From contig NZ_JAKRGC010000020.1 in the NCBI RefSeq assembly GCF_022347745.1, positions 1-46,572 on the forward strand: a stretch of 46,572 nucleotides of DNA. The letters are read 5' to 3'. A model generated the notes under the pieces. It was not told the DNA's origin and made no database searches. It was given only the letters and a program-made list of their open reading frames with translations. Below are positions 1 to 7,632 of this stretch, piece by piece. This DNA is from Streptomyces sp. OfavH-34-F (GTDB taxonomy: Bacteria; Actinomycetota; Actinomycetes; Streptomycetales; Streptomycetaceae). Each line of letters starts with the position of its first letter. The first letter of the stretch is position 1. The translations under genes were made by a program, and so were the position numbers.

Positions 1-554
1 CGCGCCACGGACGCGGTGGCCGAGGCGCCCTTGGCCGGGCCGCTGCCCTCCCGGACGACCGCGGTGCCGTAGCCGACCAGGTCCACGACGCGGGCGTCCG
101 CGGCGCAGTCGGCAGCCGTCCTGCAGGTCAGCGGCGTCGTCCCGGAGACCAGGGCCACGGTGCCGCTGCCCGCCGCCATGGCGACCTTGCCGGTGGCGTC
201 CGGGGCGGGCAGCGCGACCGTGCCCCCGGCGCCCTCCGCCTGGGCGACGAGATACCGGCCGCCGGGCGCCACCGCACCGGTCAGCGGCGTCACCTGCCAC
301 TGCGAACCCGCCGACGGGGCGCCGGGCAGGTACTGGACGCTGAGCCCGGACAGGTCGTACGCGCCGGACCCGGCGTTGGCCAGCTCGACGAAGTCACGGG
401 TCAGCGTCGCACCGGAGTTCCCGCCGCCCCCGTACACCTCGGAGATCACGGCGGACGAGGACGGGGCCGCGAAGGCGGCGGGCAGCGCGGTCGCCGAGAG
501 CGTCACGGCTACCGCGCCGGCCAGCAGGACGGAACGGGGTGTGGATATGCGCAC
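1..554 (-). CDS. Secreted lamin-tail-domain protein, 5' part only
   Basis: The gene runs off the left edge; only about the first 184 codons are present. I chose the GTG at 552-554 because GAGGGG lies 7 nt upstream of it. The N-terminus is a Sec-type signal peptide: Arg residues, a hydrophobic stretch (VLLAGAVAVTLSATALPAA) and an AxA site before APSSS. The mature part begins AVISEVYGGGGNSG and continues with DFVELANAGSGAYDLSGLSVQYL, split here only for length, which is the lamin tail domain (LTD) pattern of a small extracellular beta-sandwich. In Streptomyces such N-termini often belong to ExeM/NucH-type secreted nucleases or endonuclease/exonuclease/phosphatase proteins. The catalytic part would lie outside the window, so the enzyme class is inference. 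Confidence 0.8.
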   Translation of the reverse strand, partial: MRISTPRSVLLAGAVAVTLSATALPAAFAAPSSSAVISEVYGGGGNSGATLTRDFVELANAGSGAYDLSGLSVQYLPGAPSAGSQWQVTPLTGAVAPGGRYLVAQAEGAGGTVALPAPDATGKVAMAAGSGTVALVSGTTPLTCRTAADCAADARVVDLVGYGTAVVREGSGPAKGASATASVA

Positions 555-587
555 GGAAATGCCCCTCAGATTCTGGTGAAGGAGCAC

Positions 588-617
588 AAGCTATGCGCGT
601 AGAACAGGCGATGACAA
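588..617 (-). promoter_or_regulatory. Putative promoter of the lamin-tail gene
   Basis: Read on the minus strand, TTGTCA (617-612) is followed after 18 nt by TAGCTT (593-588). This fits a housekeeping sigma promoter, about 34 nt before the GTG start at 554. Assigned by eye only. Confidence 0.45.
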
Positions 618-683
618 GGCATCAGTGGTGAATTCCGGAAAACGTTCGGCGACGGCCGGGGTTGTCCAGGATGCGGCGACGGT

Positions 684-713
684 TTGACCGGCTTGTGCCC
701 GCCCGGCTACGTT
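684..713 (+). promoter_or_regulatory. Putative leaderless promoter of the leader peptide
   Basis: TTGACC (684-689) is followed after 18 nt by TACGTT (708-713), with only 7 nt from the end of the -10 box to the ATG at 721. Transcription would begin at or next to the A of that ATG, giving a leaderless mRNA. This agrees with the absence of a ribosome binding site before the small ORF. Confidence 0.6.
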
Positions 714-720
714 GCGCGGC

Positions 721-801
721 ATGCAGCGATCCACACACCTGACGACGCGGGGTCACATCGACCTCAAGCGGGTGTGCTCCGCCGTGTGTCGCCACGCCTG
801 A
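721..801 (+). CDS. Cysteine-containing putative leader peptide (26 aa)
   Basis: This small ORF ends with TGA at 799-801. Its central part, residues 11-23, reads GHIDLKRVCSAVC; the H-x-D-L-x-R-x-x-S-A-x-C pattern is the hallmark of the 'putative leader peptides' that sit before sulfur-metabolism genes in Streptomyces. It has Cys at 19 and 23, and a -10 box 7 nt before the ATG, so it is probably translated from a leaderless transcript. It lies 105 nt before the ROK gene that opens the sulfonate block. Cys-rich upstream ORFs in actinobacteria are known to act as cysteine-sensing attenuators, so that role is the likely one here. The mechanism is inferred; I did not find an unambiguous attenuator hairpin between 802 and 906. 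Confidence 0.7.
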   Translation: MQRSTHLTTRGHIDLKRVCSAVCRHA

Positions 802-906
802 GGCACCCGCGCCCGCGCCGCCCTCCCCGTTTCCCGGAGGTCCCGCGCCCCGGCCCGTGCCGCGCCGACACCGCGCCCATCGCCGCCCCGAGGACTGGAA
901 GTCACG

Positions 907-2175
907 GTGCAGAGTCCGCCCGCCCCCGTCCGCCGCCCCCACGACACCCGACCCGCCCCCCTCCGCCGCGCCGACATACCCGCGCCGGCGCGGAGCCGCC
1001 GCCCGACCGGAACCGGCTCCGTCCTCGGCGCGATCCTCGATCACGGCCCGGTCGCCCGCTCCACCGTCGCCCGGCTCACCGGCCTCTCGCCCGCCTCCGT
1101 CAGCGGGCACGTCGGCAGGCTGCTCGCCCGCGGACTGGTCCGGGAGAGCGCCGAGACCGCCGGACCCAAGGGGCTCGGCAGACCGCACATCCCCGTCGAG
1201 ATCGACACCGGCCGCCATCTGGTGGCCGGGGCGCACATCGCCGTCGCCCACTCCACCGTGTCCCTGATGGACCTGCGCGGCCGGGTCGTCGCCGAGGAAC
1301 GCAGGCCCCACACCACCACCGACCCCCACATGCTGCTCGGCCGGCTCGCGGACCGGCTCGGCCCGTTGACGGCCGCCCACGCGGACGGCCGCGCCCTGCT
1401 CGCCCTCGGACTGGCCACCGGGAACCGCGTGGACCCCGACGGCGGGGTGATCGTGGCGCATCCGCAGCTCGGCTGGCACGACGTCCCGGCGCGCGACCTG
1501 CTCGCCGCCGCGACCGGACTGCCCGTACGGGTGGACAGCCACTCCCGCGCCCTGGCCCGTGCCGAGCAGCTGTTCGGCCAGGAAGCGACGCGTGCCAGCA
1601 CCGTCCTGCTCTTCGTCGGCGCGGTCGTCGACGCCGCGTTCGCCACCGGGGGCGCCCTGCACCGGGGACCGCGCTCCGGCGCGGGCAGCGTCGCCCACCT
1701 GCCGCTGGGCGCCGGGGGACCGGCCGGCGAGGAGCCCTGCTCCTGCCGGCGGGCGGGGTGCCTCCAGGCGGAGGTGTCCGAGGCGGCCATGGTGCGCCGC
1801 GCCGCCGCCCAGGGGCTGATGACCGGTTCCTTCCCGCGGTTGCTGGAGCGGGCACTGGCCGGGGACGCGCGGGCCGTGGCCCTGTTCCGCCGCCGGGCCC
1901 GGCTGGTGGGCCGGGCCGCCGCGCTGCTGCTGGACATGTTCGACCCGGAGGTGCTGGTCGTCGTCGAGCCGGGCGTGGGGCGGATGCCGGAGTGCCTGGC
2001 CGAGCTGCGCGCGGAGGTGGCCGAGCGCTCCTGGGTGTGCGACGACCCCGAACGGGCCGTGATGCCGAGCAGTTTCACCGGCTCGGCACTGGCCGTGGCG
2101 GGGGGCGCGGTGGCGCTCGACGTGCTGTACGCGGACCCGCTCGGGCCCTGGCCGGCGCTGCCCGCAGTGTCCTGA
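907..2175 (+). CDS. ROK family transcriptional regulator
   Basis: The protein has 422 aa from a GTG start. Residues about 38-85 form a winged helix-turn-helix (SVLGAILDHGPVARSTVARL, then SPASVSGHVGRLLARGLV). A ROK (repressor/ORF/kinase) sugar-kinase-like domain follows. The ROK zinc site is visible as His264 and Cys278/Cys280/Cys285 in the string CSCRRAGC. ROK regulators usually respond to sugars. Here the gene sits between a Cys-rich leader peptide and a sulfonate-type uptake operon on the same strand, so it may control sulfur-source use instead. The gap to the next gene is 380 nt and has its own promoter-like sequence, so cotranscription is uncertain. Confidence 0.88.
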   Translation: MQSPPAPVRRPHDTRPAPLRRADIPAPARSRRPTGTGSVLGAILDHGPVARSTVARLTGLSPASVSGHVGRLLARGLVRESAETAGPKGLGRPHIPVEIDTGRHLVAGAHIAVAHSTVSLMDLRGRVVAEERRPHTTTDPHMLLGRLADRLGPLTAAHADGRALLALGLATGNRVDPDGGVIVAHPQLGWHDVPARDLLAAATGLPVRVDSHSRALARAEQLFGQEATRASTVLLFVGAVVDAAFATGGALHRGPRSGAGSVAHLPLGAGGPAGEEPCSCRRAGCLQAEVSEAAMVRRAAAQGLMTGSFPRLLERALAGDARAVALFRRRARLVGRAAALLLDMFDPEVLVVVEPGVGRMPECLAELRAEVAERSWVCDDPERAVMPSSFTGSALAVAGGAVALDVLYADPLGPWPALPAVS

Positions 2176-2228
2176 ACCGGGCCCGCACCCGCTCCCCGTG
2201 ATCCGACTTAATTCAGTTCGTTGCATTG

Positions 2229-2258
2229 TTGACCGGCCGCAGGCCACGACAGGATGAT
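2229..2258 (+). promoter_or_regulatory. Putative promoter before the flavin reductase gene
   Basis: TTGACC (2229-2234), an 18-nt spacer and GATGAT (2253-2258) lie in a relatively AT-rich patch that follows the ROK stop. The box is 6 nt before the ATG at 2265, the same geometry as the promoter at 684-713. The -10 box is a weaker match. Confidence 0.4.
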
Positions 2259-2264
2259 GGATTC

Positions 2265-2396
2265 ATGACCAGCCGACAGCGGAATTCAGGAGAAGCGTCC
2301 CCGGTGACGCCGCCCTTCCGCTCGTCCGCCCGGTCCTCCGCGCGCGCCGGCATTCCGTCGCGGCCCTGTCGCGGCCTTTGTCCGGGCCTCCGGTAA
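2265..2396 (+). CDS. Possible Cys-containing upstream ORF (43 aa)
   Basis: This small ORF fills part of the 380-nt gap between the ROK and flavin reductase genes. It has no ribosome binding site but starts 6 nt after a promoter-like -10 box. It ends SRPCRGLCPGLR, with two TGT Cys codons (residues 35 and 39) shortly before the stop, as a cysteine-sensing leader might. It does not carry the H-x-D-L signature of the first leader, so this is a weak candidate. Nothing else coding was seen between 2397 and 2555 apart from an unconvincing 29-codon ORF at 2470. Confidence 0.25.
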   Translation: MTSRQRNSGEASPVTPPFRSSARSSARAGIPSRPCRGLCPGLR

Positions 2397-2555
2397 ACAC
2401 CCGCTGACATTCGGCGTACGTTCCGCGCATTCGCGCGCCGCGCCTCAGTCCGCCTTCGAACGTCCCCGCATGCCTCCATATGCCTCCGTGCGCACCGCCG
2501 CGCGGCAACGGCGTTCTCGCGCTGCCCTTTCCGGCTTCTCACCTCGGGAGAGACG

Positions 2556-3077
2556 TTGACCGTCACCGTGCCCCCGTACGCCCTCCAGACCGCCCCCGGC
2601 CCGGCCGCCATCGCCCCGGACCGCTTCCGGCAGGCGTTCCGCCGCTATCCCGCCGGAGTCGTCGTCATCACCACCGACTCCGGCCGAGGACCCGTCGGCT
2701 TCACCGCGACCTCGCTCACCTCGCTCTCGCTGACCCCGCCGCTCATCTCCTTCGGCATCGGGACCACCACCTCGTCGTGGCCGCACTTCGAGCACGCCCG
2801 TACGGCCGTCGTGCACTTCCTCGGCGCCGAACAGCAGCCCCTGGCCGCCTCGTTCGCGACCAGCGGCATCGACCGGTTCGCCGCCCCCACCCGCTGGCAC
2901 CGGCTGCCCGGCGGCGAGCCGCTGCTCGACGACGTGGCGGGCCATCTGCGGGTCGAGACGGAGCAGATCGTCCCGGCCGGCGACCACCGCATCGTCATCG
3001 CCAGGGTGGTGGACGCCCAGCTCGACGCGGGGCGCAGCCCCCTGCTCTTCCACGACGGCTCCTACCACTCCCTCTGA
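2556..3077 (+). CDS. Flavin reductase domain protein (SsuE/HpaC-like FMN reductase)
   Basis: The protein has 173 aa. The start is TTG at 2556, preceded by CGGGAGAG at 5-nt spacing. The whole length is a flavin_reductase (FMN-binding split barrel) domain: FRRYPAGVVVITTDS, then GFTATSLTSLSLTPPLISF for flavin binding, and later RFAAPTRWHR. Proteins of this family reduce FMN with NAD(P)H and pass it to a partner monooxygenase. The partner here is almost certainly the LLM-class enzyme at 5791-7134 at the other end of the same operon. The next gene starts 20 nt downstream. The substrate of the pair cannot be read from sequence. Confidence 0.88.
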   Translation: MTVTVPPYALQTAPGPAAIAPDRFRQAFRRYPAGVVVITTDSGRGPVGFTATSLTSLSLTPPLISFGIGTTTSSWPHFEHARTAVVHFLGAEQQPLAASFATSGIDRFAAPTRWHRLPGGEPLLDDVAGHLRVETEQIVPAGDHRIVIARVVDAQLDAGRSPLLFHDGSYHSL

Positions 3078-3097
3078 CCCCGAACAGGACCCCGCCC

Positions 3098-4159
3098 ATG
3101 TCCCACCACCCCGCGCCCCCGGTGCTCGGCCGCCGCTCGCTGCTGGCCCTGGCCGGCACCCTCTTCGCCGGTACGCTCGTCGGCTGCTCCCCGCAGACGC
3201 GGTCCGTGGCAAGCGCCGAACCGACCGGGAAACTGCCCTCGGGGGCGCCGCCGCCCGGGACCGAACTCTCCGTGGCCGCGCGTTCCACCCAACTCCAACT
3301 GGGCCCCGCCGGACTGAAGAAGGACCTTCCCTTCACCGTTTCCCAATGGCCCAATCTGGCCGCGGGGCCCGACATCATCCAGGGATTCCGGGCGCATTCC
3401 ATAGACCTGGCCGTCAATGCCGGAATTCCGCCGATCCAGGCCCACGCCATAGGCGTCGGGGCGAAAATCGTCGCGGTGCAGGTACGGAACACACCCTCGT
3501 ACGTATTCGCCACCGCACCCGGTTCCGGCGTCCGGTCCGTCGCCGGCTTCCGGGGCCGGAAGATCGCGTTCTCCCAGGGCCAGGCCCAGGGGGTCGTCGT
3601 CCTGCGGGCGCTGAAGGAGGCGGGCATCGCCGTCGAGGACGTGGAGCTGGTCGCCCTGCCCAGCACCCAGTTCCTCACCGCCCTGCAGTCCGGGCAGGTC
3701 GACGCCGCCCCGCTGGGCGAACCCACCCTGACCAAGTACCTCACCCAGTACGGAAAGGACGGGGCACGCGCGGTGCGGACCGACGTCGTGGACCTGCTCA
3801 CGGTGCTCTGGGCGCCCGACGAGGTGCTGGCCGACCGGGCCGAGGCCGCCGCCGTCCGCAGCTTCGTCCCGCTGTGGGCACGGGGCCAGGTCTGGGCGTG
3901 GGAGAACCAGGACACCTGGATCGACGCCTACTACGTCAAGGACCAGGGGGTCTCCCGGGCGGACGGCCGACGCATCGTCGCCTCGCTCGACAAGCCGCTC
4001 TTCCCGGCCTCCTGGGACCGGGCCGTGGCCTGGGAGCAGGAGACCGCCGACCTGCTCGCCGCCGGCGGATTCGTGCCCGGGCTGGACGCCGCCGAGCTGT
4101 TCGACCGCCGCTTCGAGGGGCTGGCGGCCGAGGCCGTACCCGCCCAGTACCGGGAGTAG
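3098..4159 (+). CDS. ABC transporter substrate-binding lipoprotein, aliphatic sulfonate type
   Basis: The protein has 353 aa. The ATG has AGGA 9 nt upstream. Residues 12-30 (RRSLLALAGTLFAGTLVGC) form a twin-Arg lipoprotein signal with lipobox LVGC and Cys30. The mature part is an NMT1/SsuA-like periplasmic-binding fold: LAVNAGIPPIQAHAIG, GRKIAFSQGQAQGVVVLRAL and FLTALQSGQVDAAPLGEPTL. That architecture is typical of receptors for sulfonates, nitrate, taurine or thiamine precursors. Its permease starts 2 nt downstream. Together with the flavin reductase and monooxygenase, an organosulfur substrate is the best guess. Confidence 0.87.
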   Translation: MSHHPAPPVLGRRSLLALAGTLFAGTLVGCSPQTRSVASAEPTGKLPSGAPPPGTELSVAARSTQLQLGPAGLKKDLPFTVSQWPNLAAGPDIIQGFRAHSIDLAVNAGIPPIQAHAIGVGAKIVAVQVRNTPSYVFATAPGSGVRSVAGFRGRKIAFSQGQAQGVVVLRALKEAGIAVEDVELVALPSTQFLTALQSGQVDAAPLGEPTLTKYLTQYGKDGARAVRTDVVDLLTVLWAPDEVLADRAEAAAVRSFVPLWARGQVWAWENQDTWIDAYYVKDQGVSRADGRRIVASLDKPLFPASWDRAVAWEQETADLLAAGGFVPGLDAAELFDRRFEGLAAEAVPAQYRE

Positions 4160-4161
4160 CC

Positions 4162-5034
4162 ATGACGGAACTGCTGACCGACACCCGCACCGCGCCGCCC
4201 CGGGCCGCCGCACCGGCCGGGAACGGCTCCCCGCCCCCGCCCGCCGCGCGGGGCACCCGCAGACGGCTGGGCCCCGGCCGGACCGTCCCCTTCGGGCGGC
4301 TCATCGGCCCGGTCCTGGTCGTGGCCCTGTGGTGGGCCGCCTCCGCGACGGGGCAGCTCGACCCCCGTATCCTCTCCTCGCCCGGCACGGTCCTGTCCAC
4401 CGCCGCCGACCTCGTCGCCGACGGGCGGCTCCAGGACAACGTCCTCGTCTCGCTCCAGCGCGCCGGCCTCGGCCTGTTCTTCGGGGTGATCGCCGGGGTC
4501 CTCCTCGCCGTCGCCGCCGGACTGAGCCGCACCGGCGAATACCTCTTCGACGGCCCCCTCCAGATCAAACGGGCGATCCCCTCCCTCGCCATGCTGCCGC
4601 TGCTGATCCTCTGGCTCGGCATCGGCGAGCAGATGAAGGTCACCGTGATCGCCCTGGGCGTCGCCGTGAACATGTACATCAACACGTACGCCTCGCTCAC
4701 CGGCATCGACAGCCGGTACGTCGAACTCGCCGAAGGGCTCGACCTGAGCCGCGCGCAGTTCATCCGCAAGGTCGTCGTCCCCGGCTCGCTGCCCGGCTTC
4801 TTCGTCGGGCTGCGCCTCGGCGTCACCGCGTCCTGGCTCGGGCTGATCGTCGTCGAGCAGGTCAACGCCACGAGCGGCATCGGCTACATGATGTTCCAGG
4901 CCCAGCAGTACGCCCAGTCCGACGTGATCATCGTGGGCCTGGTGGCCTACGGGATCTTCGGCTTCGCTTCGGACGCCGCGGTACGCGCCGTCGAGAGGAA
5001 GGTCCTGTCATGGCGACGCACCCTGGCGGGCTGA
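4162..5034 (+). CDS. ABC transporter permease, SsuC/TauC-like
   Basis: The protein has 290 aa. A Pro/Ala-rich cytoplasmic N-terminus of about 45 residues precedes roughly six membrane segments, starting with LIGPVLVVALWWAASATG. The EAA loop that docks to the ATPase is visible as YVELAEGLDLSRAQFIRKVV followed by PGSLPGFFVGLRLG. The length fits the BPD_transp_1 sulfonate/nitrate/taurine permeases. It starts 2 nt after the receptor gene and its 3' end overlaps the ATPase gene by 25 nt, indicating translational coupling. Confidence 0.9.
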   Translation: MTELLTDTRTAPPRAAAPAGNGSPPPPAARGTRRRLGPGRTVPFGRLIGPVLVVALWWAASATGQLDPRILSSPGTVLSTAADLVADGRLQDNVLVSLQRAGLGLFFGVIAGVLLAVAAGLSRTGEYLFDGPLQIKRAIPSLAMLPLLILWLGIGEQMKVTVIALGVAVNMYINTYASLTGIDSRYVELAEGLDLSRAQFIRKVVVPGSLPGFFVGLRLGVTASWLGLIVVEQVNATSGIGYMMFQAQQYAQSDVIIVGLVAYGIFGFASDAAVRAVERKVLSWRRTLAG

Positions 5035-5807
5035 CCGCTCCCGGCGCGACGGCCCTCGCCCCGCGCCCCGCCGTCCGCACCCGGCACCTGGTCCGCCGTT
5101 TCGGCGACCGCGCCGTCCTCAAAGGGCTCGACCTCACCGTCGCGCCCGGCGAGTTCACCGCACTCCTCGGGCGCAGCGGCTCCGGCAAGTCCACCCTGCT
5201 GCGAGCCGTCGCCCGCCTCGACCACACCGTCGAGGGCTCCGGCGAACTCACCGTCCCCGAACGCGTCTCGCTCTCCTTCCAGGACTCCCGGCTGCTGCCC
5301 TGGCTCCGGCTGCTCGACAACGTCACCCTCGGGCTGCGCGGCCCCGGGGCCCGCCGGCGCGGCCTCACCGCCCTGGCCGAGGTCGGGCTGGAGGGCCGCG
5401 ACCGCTCCTGGCCGCACGAGCTGTCCGGGGGCGAGCAGCAGCGTGCCGCCCTCGCCCGCGCCCTGGTCCGCGAGCCCGAACTCCTGCTGGCCGACGAGCC
5501 GTTCGGGGCCCTGGACGCGCTGACCCGGATCAGGATGCACGCCCTGCTGCGCGAACTCCACGCACGCCACCGCCCCGCCGTGCTCCTGGTCACCCATGAC
5601 GTGGACGAGGCCGTCGAACTCGCCGACCGCGTCCTGGTCCTGGAGGACGGCCGGATCTCCGTGGACCTCACGATCGACCTGCCGGCCCCGCGCTCCCGCC
5701 GGGACGCCCGGTTCCAGGAGTACCGCGACACCCTGCTCACCGCCCTGGGCGTCCACGGCCCGACGGCCTCCACCGGAACGAAGGACTCCGATGACCACCA
5801 CGCCTGA
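5010..5807 (+). CDS. ABC transporter ATP-binding protein, SsuB-like
   Basis: The protein has 265 aa. It shows Walker A GRSGSGKST, a Q-loop (SFQDSRLLPWL), the signature LSGGEQQR, Walker B ELLLADEP followed by FGALDALTR, and the H-loop VTHD. The string RLLPWLRLLDN is typical of nitrate/sulfonate/taurine importers. The start codon lies inside the permease gene, with GAGAGGAAGG upstream. Its last codons overlap the start of the monooxygenase gene, so five genes from 2556 to 7134 form a tight operon. Confidence 0.92.
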   Translation: MATHPGGLTAPGATALAPRPAVRTRHLVRRFGDRAVLKGLDLTVAPGEFTALLGRSGSGKSTLLRAVARLDHTVEGSGELTVPERVSLSFQDSRLLPWLRLLDNVTLGLRGPGARRRGLTALAEVGLEGRDRSWPHELSGGEQQRAALARALVREPELLLADEPFGALDALTRIRMHALLRELHARHRPAVLLVTHDVDEAVELADRVLVLEDGRISVDLTIDLPAPRSRRDARFQEYRDTLLTALGVHGPTASTGTKDSDDHHA

Positions 5808-7134
5808 GCGCAAGCAGCTCCACCTCAACGCCTTCCTCATGTCCACTGGCCACCACGAGGCGTCCTGGCGGCTCCCCGAGAGCCCGGCCGACGCCGAGAC
5901 GGACATCGAGCACTACAAGAACCTCGCCCGGATCGCGGAACGCGGCCGGCTGGACTCGGTGTTCCTCGCCGACAGCCCCGTCCTGATGGGCGACCCCGGA
6001 CGGCGGCCCGCCTCGAAGCTGGAGCCCACCGTCCTGCTCACCGCGCTCGCCGGGGCCACCCGCCGCATCGGCCTCATCGCCACCGCGTCCACCAGCTACA
6101 ACGAGCCGTACAACCTGGCCCGCAGGTTCGCCTCGCTGGACCACGTCTCGGGCGGCCGGGCCGGCTGGAACATCGTCACCACCGCGGGCGCCGACGCGGC
6201 CCGCAACTTCGGCCTGGACGACACCCCGCTGCACCGGGACCGCTACCGGCGCGCCGCCGAGTTCGTCGAGGTGTCGACGAAACTGTGGGACAGCTGGGCC
6301 GACGACGCGGTGATCGCCGACAAGGACCGCGGCGTGCACGCCGTGGCCGAGCGGGTGCGGGGGATCGGCCACCGGGGCGAGTTCTTCCGCGTCGACGGGC
6401 CGCTCAACGTCCAGCGTTCCCCGCAGGGCTACCCGCTGCTCGTCCAGGCCGGCTCCAGCGAGGACGGCAAGGACTTCGCCGCCCGGTACGCGGAGGCGGT
6501 GTTCACCGCCCAGCAGACCCTGGAGGAGGGCATCGCCTTCTACAAGGACGTCAAGGAGCGCGCCACCGCCCTCGGCCGCGACCCGGGCGGGATCAAGATC
6601 CTCCCCGGCATCGTGCCCGTCATCGGTGACACGGAGGCCGAGGCGCGGGCGCTCGATGCCGAACTGGAGTACCTGATCGTGCCCGAGTACGCCAAGCGGC
6701 AGCTCGCCAAGCAGCTGCGGATCGACTCCGACGACCTCGACCTGGACGACGAACTGCCCGAGGACATCCCCGGCGAGGACGACATCGAGGGCGCCAAGAG
6801 CCGCTACACCCTCATCGTGGAGCTGGCCAGGCGCGAGCGGCTGACCGTACGGGAACTCATCGGCCGGCTCGGCGGCGGGCGGGGCCACCGGACCTTCGCC
6901 GGGACCGCCGAGCAGGTCGCCGACACCATCGAGCACTGGTACGGGAGCGGCGCGGCCGACGGCTTCAACATCATGCCCGCCGTCCTCCCGTCCGGCCTGG
7001 AGGTCTTCGTGGACCGGGTGGTCCCGATCCTCCAGGAACGCGGACTGTTCCGTACCGAGTACACCGCCGGCACCCTGCGCGGCCACTACGGGCTGCCGCG
7101 CCCCGCCAACCGCCTGTTCGACGCCGTCCCGTGA
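5791..7134 (+). CDS. FMN-dependent monooxygenase, NtaA/SnaA/DszA (LLM) family
   Basis: The protein has 447 aa. The ATG at 5791 has AAGGA 6 nt upstream and overlaps the end of the ATPase gene. Features of the nitrilotriacetate monooxygenase subfamily of bacterial luciferase-like TIM barrels are clear: LNAFLMSTGHHEASWR at the start, ARRFASLDHVSGGRAGWNIVT, and QAGSSEDGKDFAARYAEAVF. It would use FMNH2 supplied by the flavin reductase at 2556 to oxidise an imported compound. Characterised relatives open nitrilotriacetate, dibenzothiophene sulfone, dimethyl sulfide or pristinamycin precursors. With an SsuABC-type importer and a Cys leader peptide nearby, desulfurisation of an organosulfur compound is the best inference. 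An acidic insert (LDLDDELPEDIPGEDD) is present near residues 315-335. Confidence 0.9.
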   Translation: MTTTPERKQLHLNAFLMSTGHHEASWRLPESPADAETDIEHYKNLARIAERGRLDSVFLADSPVLMGDPGRRPASKLEPTVLLTALAGATRRIGLIATASTSYNEPYNLARRFASLDHVSGGRAGWNIVTTAGADAARNFGLDDTPLHRDRYRRAAEFVEVSTKLWDSWADDAVIADKDRGVHAVAERVRGIGHRGEFFRVDGPLNVQRSPQGYPLLVQAGSSEDGKDFAARYAEAVFTAQQTLEEGIAFYKDVKERATALGRDPGGIKILPGIVPVIGDTEAEARALDAELEYLIVPEYAKRQLAKQLRIDSDDLDLDDELPEDIPGEDDIEGAKSRYTLIVELARRERLTVRELIGRLGGGRGHRTFAGTAEQVADTIEHWYGSGAADGFNIMPAVLPSGLEVFVDRVVPILQERGLFRTEYTAGTLRGHYGLPRPANRLFDAVP

Positions 7135-7497
7135 TCAGGCGCCCGGCACCCGGTCCAGGAAGCCGCTCACCGAGGCGATCCGGCCGTCCTCGGCGAGGGT
7201 CGCCACGTCGAAGCCGGCGACCGGCGCCGAGCCGTCCGGGGCGACCAGCTCCCAGCCGAACCGCACCAGCGCGTGGTGTCCGTCCACCGCGCCGAGCGGC
7301 CGGAAGACGAAGCCGGGGAACTGTTCCCGCGCCCCGGCGATCGTGGCGGCGAGCTGGTCGTGGCCGCGCACGTCGGCGAGCGGGTCGGTGTAGGCGGCCC
7401 CGTCGGTGAACGCGGCGGCGACGGCCTTCTCCAGGTCCTCGGCGCCGGCGTTCCAGGCGGCGAAGTAGCGCCGCACGGCCTCGTCGTACGTGGTCAT
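7135..7497 (-). CDS. NTF2/SnoaL-like small protein
   Basis: The protein has 120 aa. The ATG is preceded by GGGAGGA. The sequence (VRRYFAAWNAG, ...AAYTDPLADVRGHDQLA..., and a beta-rich end FDVATLAEDGRIASVSGFLD) fits the cone-shaped NTF2-like fold with one domain. This superfamily includes isomerases, polyketide cyclases and binding proteins; nothing identifies a substrate. It converges on the monooxygenase gene with no gap: the two stop codons abut at 7134/7135, leaving no room for a terminator between them. Confidence 0.78.
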   Translation of the reverse strand: MTTYDEAVRRYFAAWNAGAEDLEKAVAAAFTDGAAYTDPLADVRGHDQLAATIAGAREQFPGFVFRPLGAVDGHHALVRFGWELVAPDGSAPVAGFDVATLAEDGRIASVSGFLDRVPGA

Positions 7498-7567
7498 CGT
7501 GGCTTCCTCCCGTAGGGCTCCGGCCGCCGGGGGCGGGGAGCGCTGTGCTCGTGGGGAACACGATGTC

Positions 7568-7587
7568 CGACGCCGTGCGGGGCGTCG
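7568..7587. terminator. Hairpin downstream of the DUF5709 gene
   Basis: CGACGCC and GGCGTCG form a 7-bp stem around a 6-nt loop, 45 nt beyond the stop of the minus-strand DUF5709 gene and before the NTF2-like gene. It lacks a U-run. It is a weak terminator candidate and could be a regulatory palindrome. Confidence 0.3.
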
Positions 7588-7632
7588 ATTACCTGCGGGG
7601 TAAGGGCGGCGGGGGAGCGGCGGCCGCGGCGG

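Noticed and set aside
622..2247. 541-codon open frame antisense to the ROK gene
   Set aside because: Composition is Gly/Arg/His-rich and without motifs, as expected for a shadow frame in very high-GC DNA. The ROK frame has clear HTH and zinc motifs.
2470..2559. 29-codon ORF ending at the flavin reductase TTG
   Set aside because: It overlaps the start codon in a coupling-like way but has no ribosome site, no Cys, and an Arg-rich composition expected by chance.
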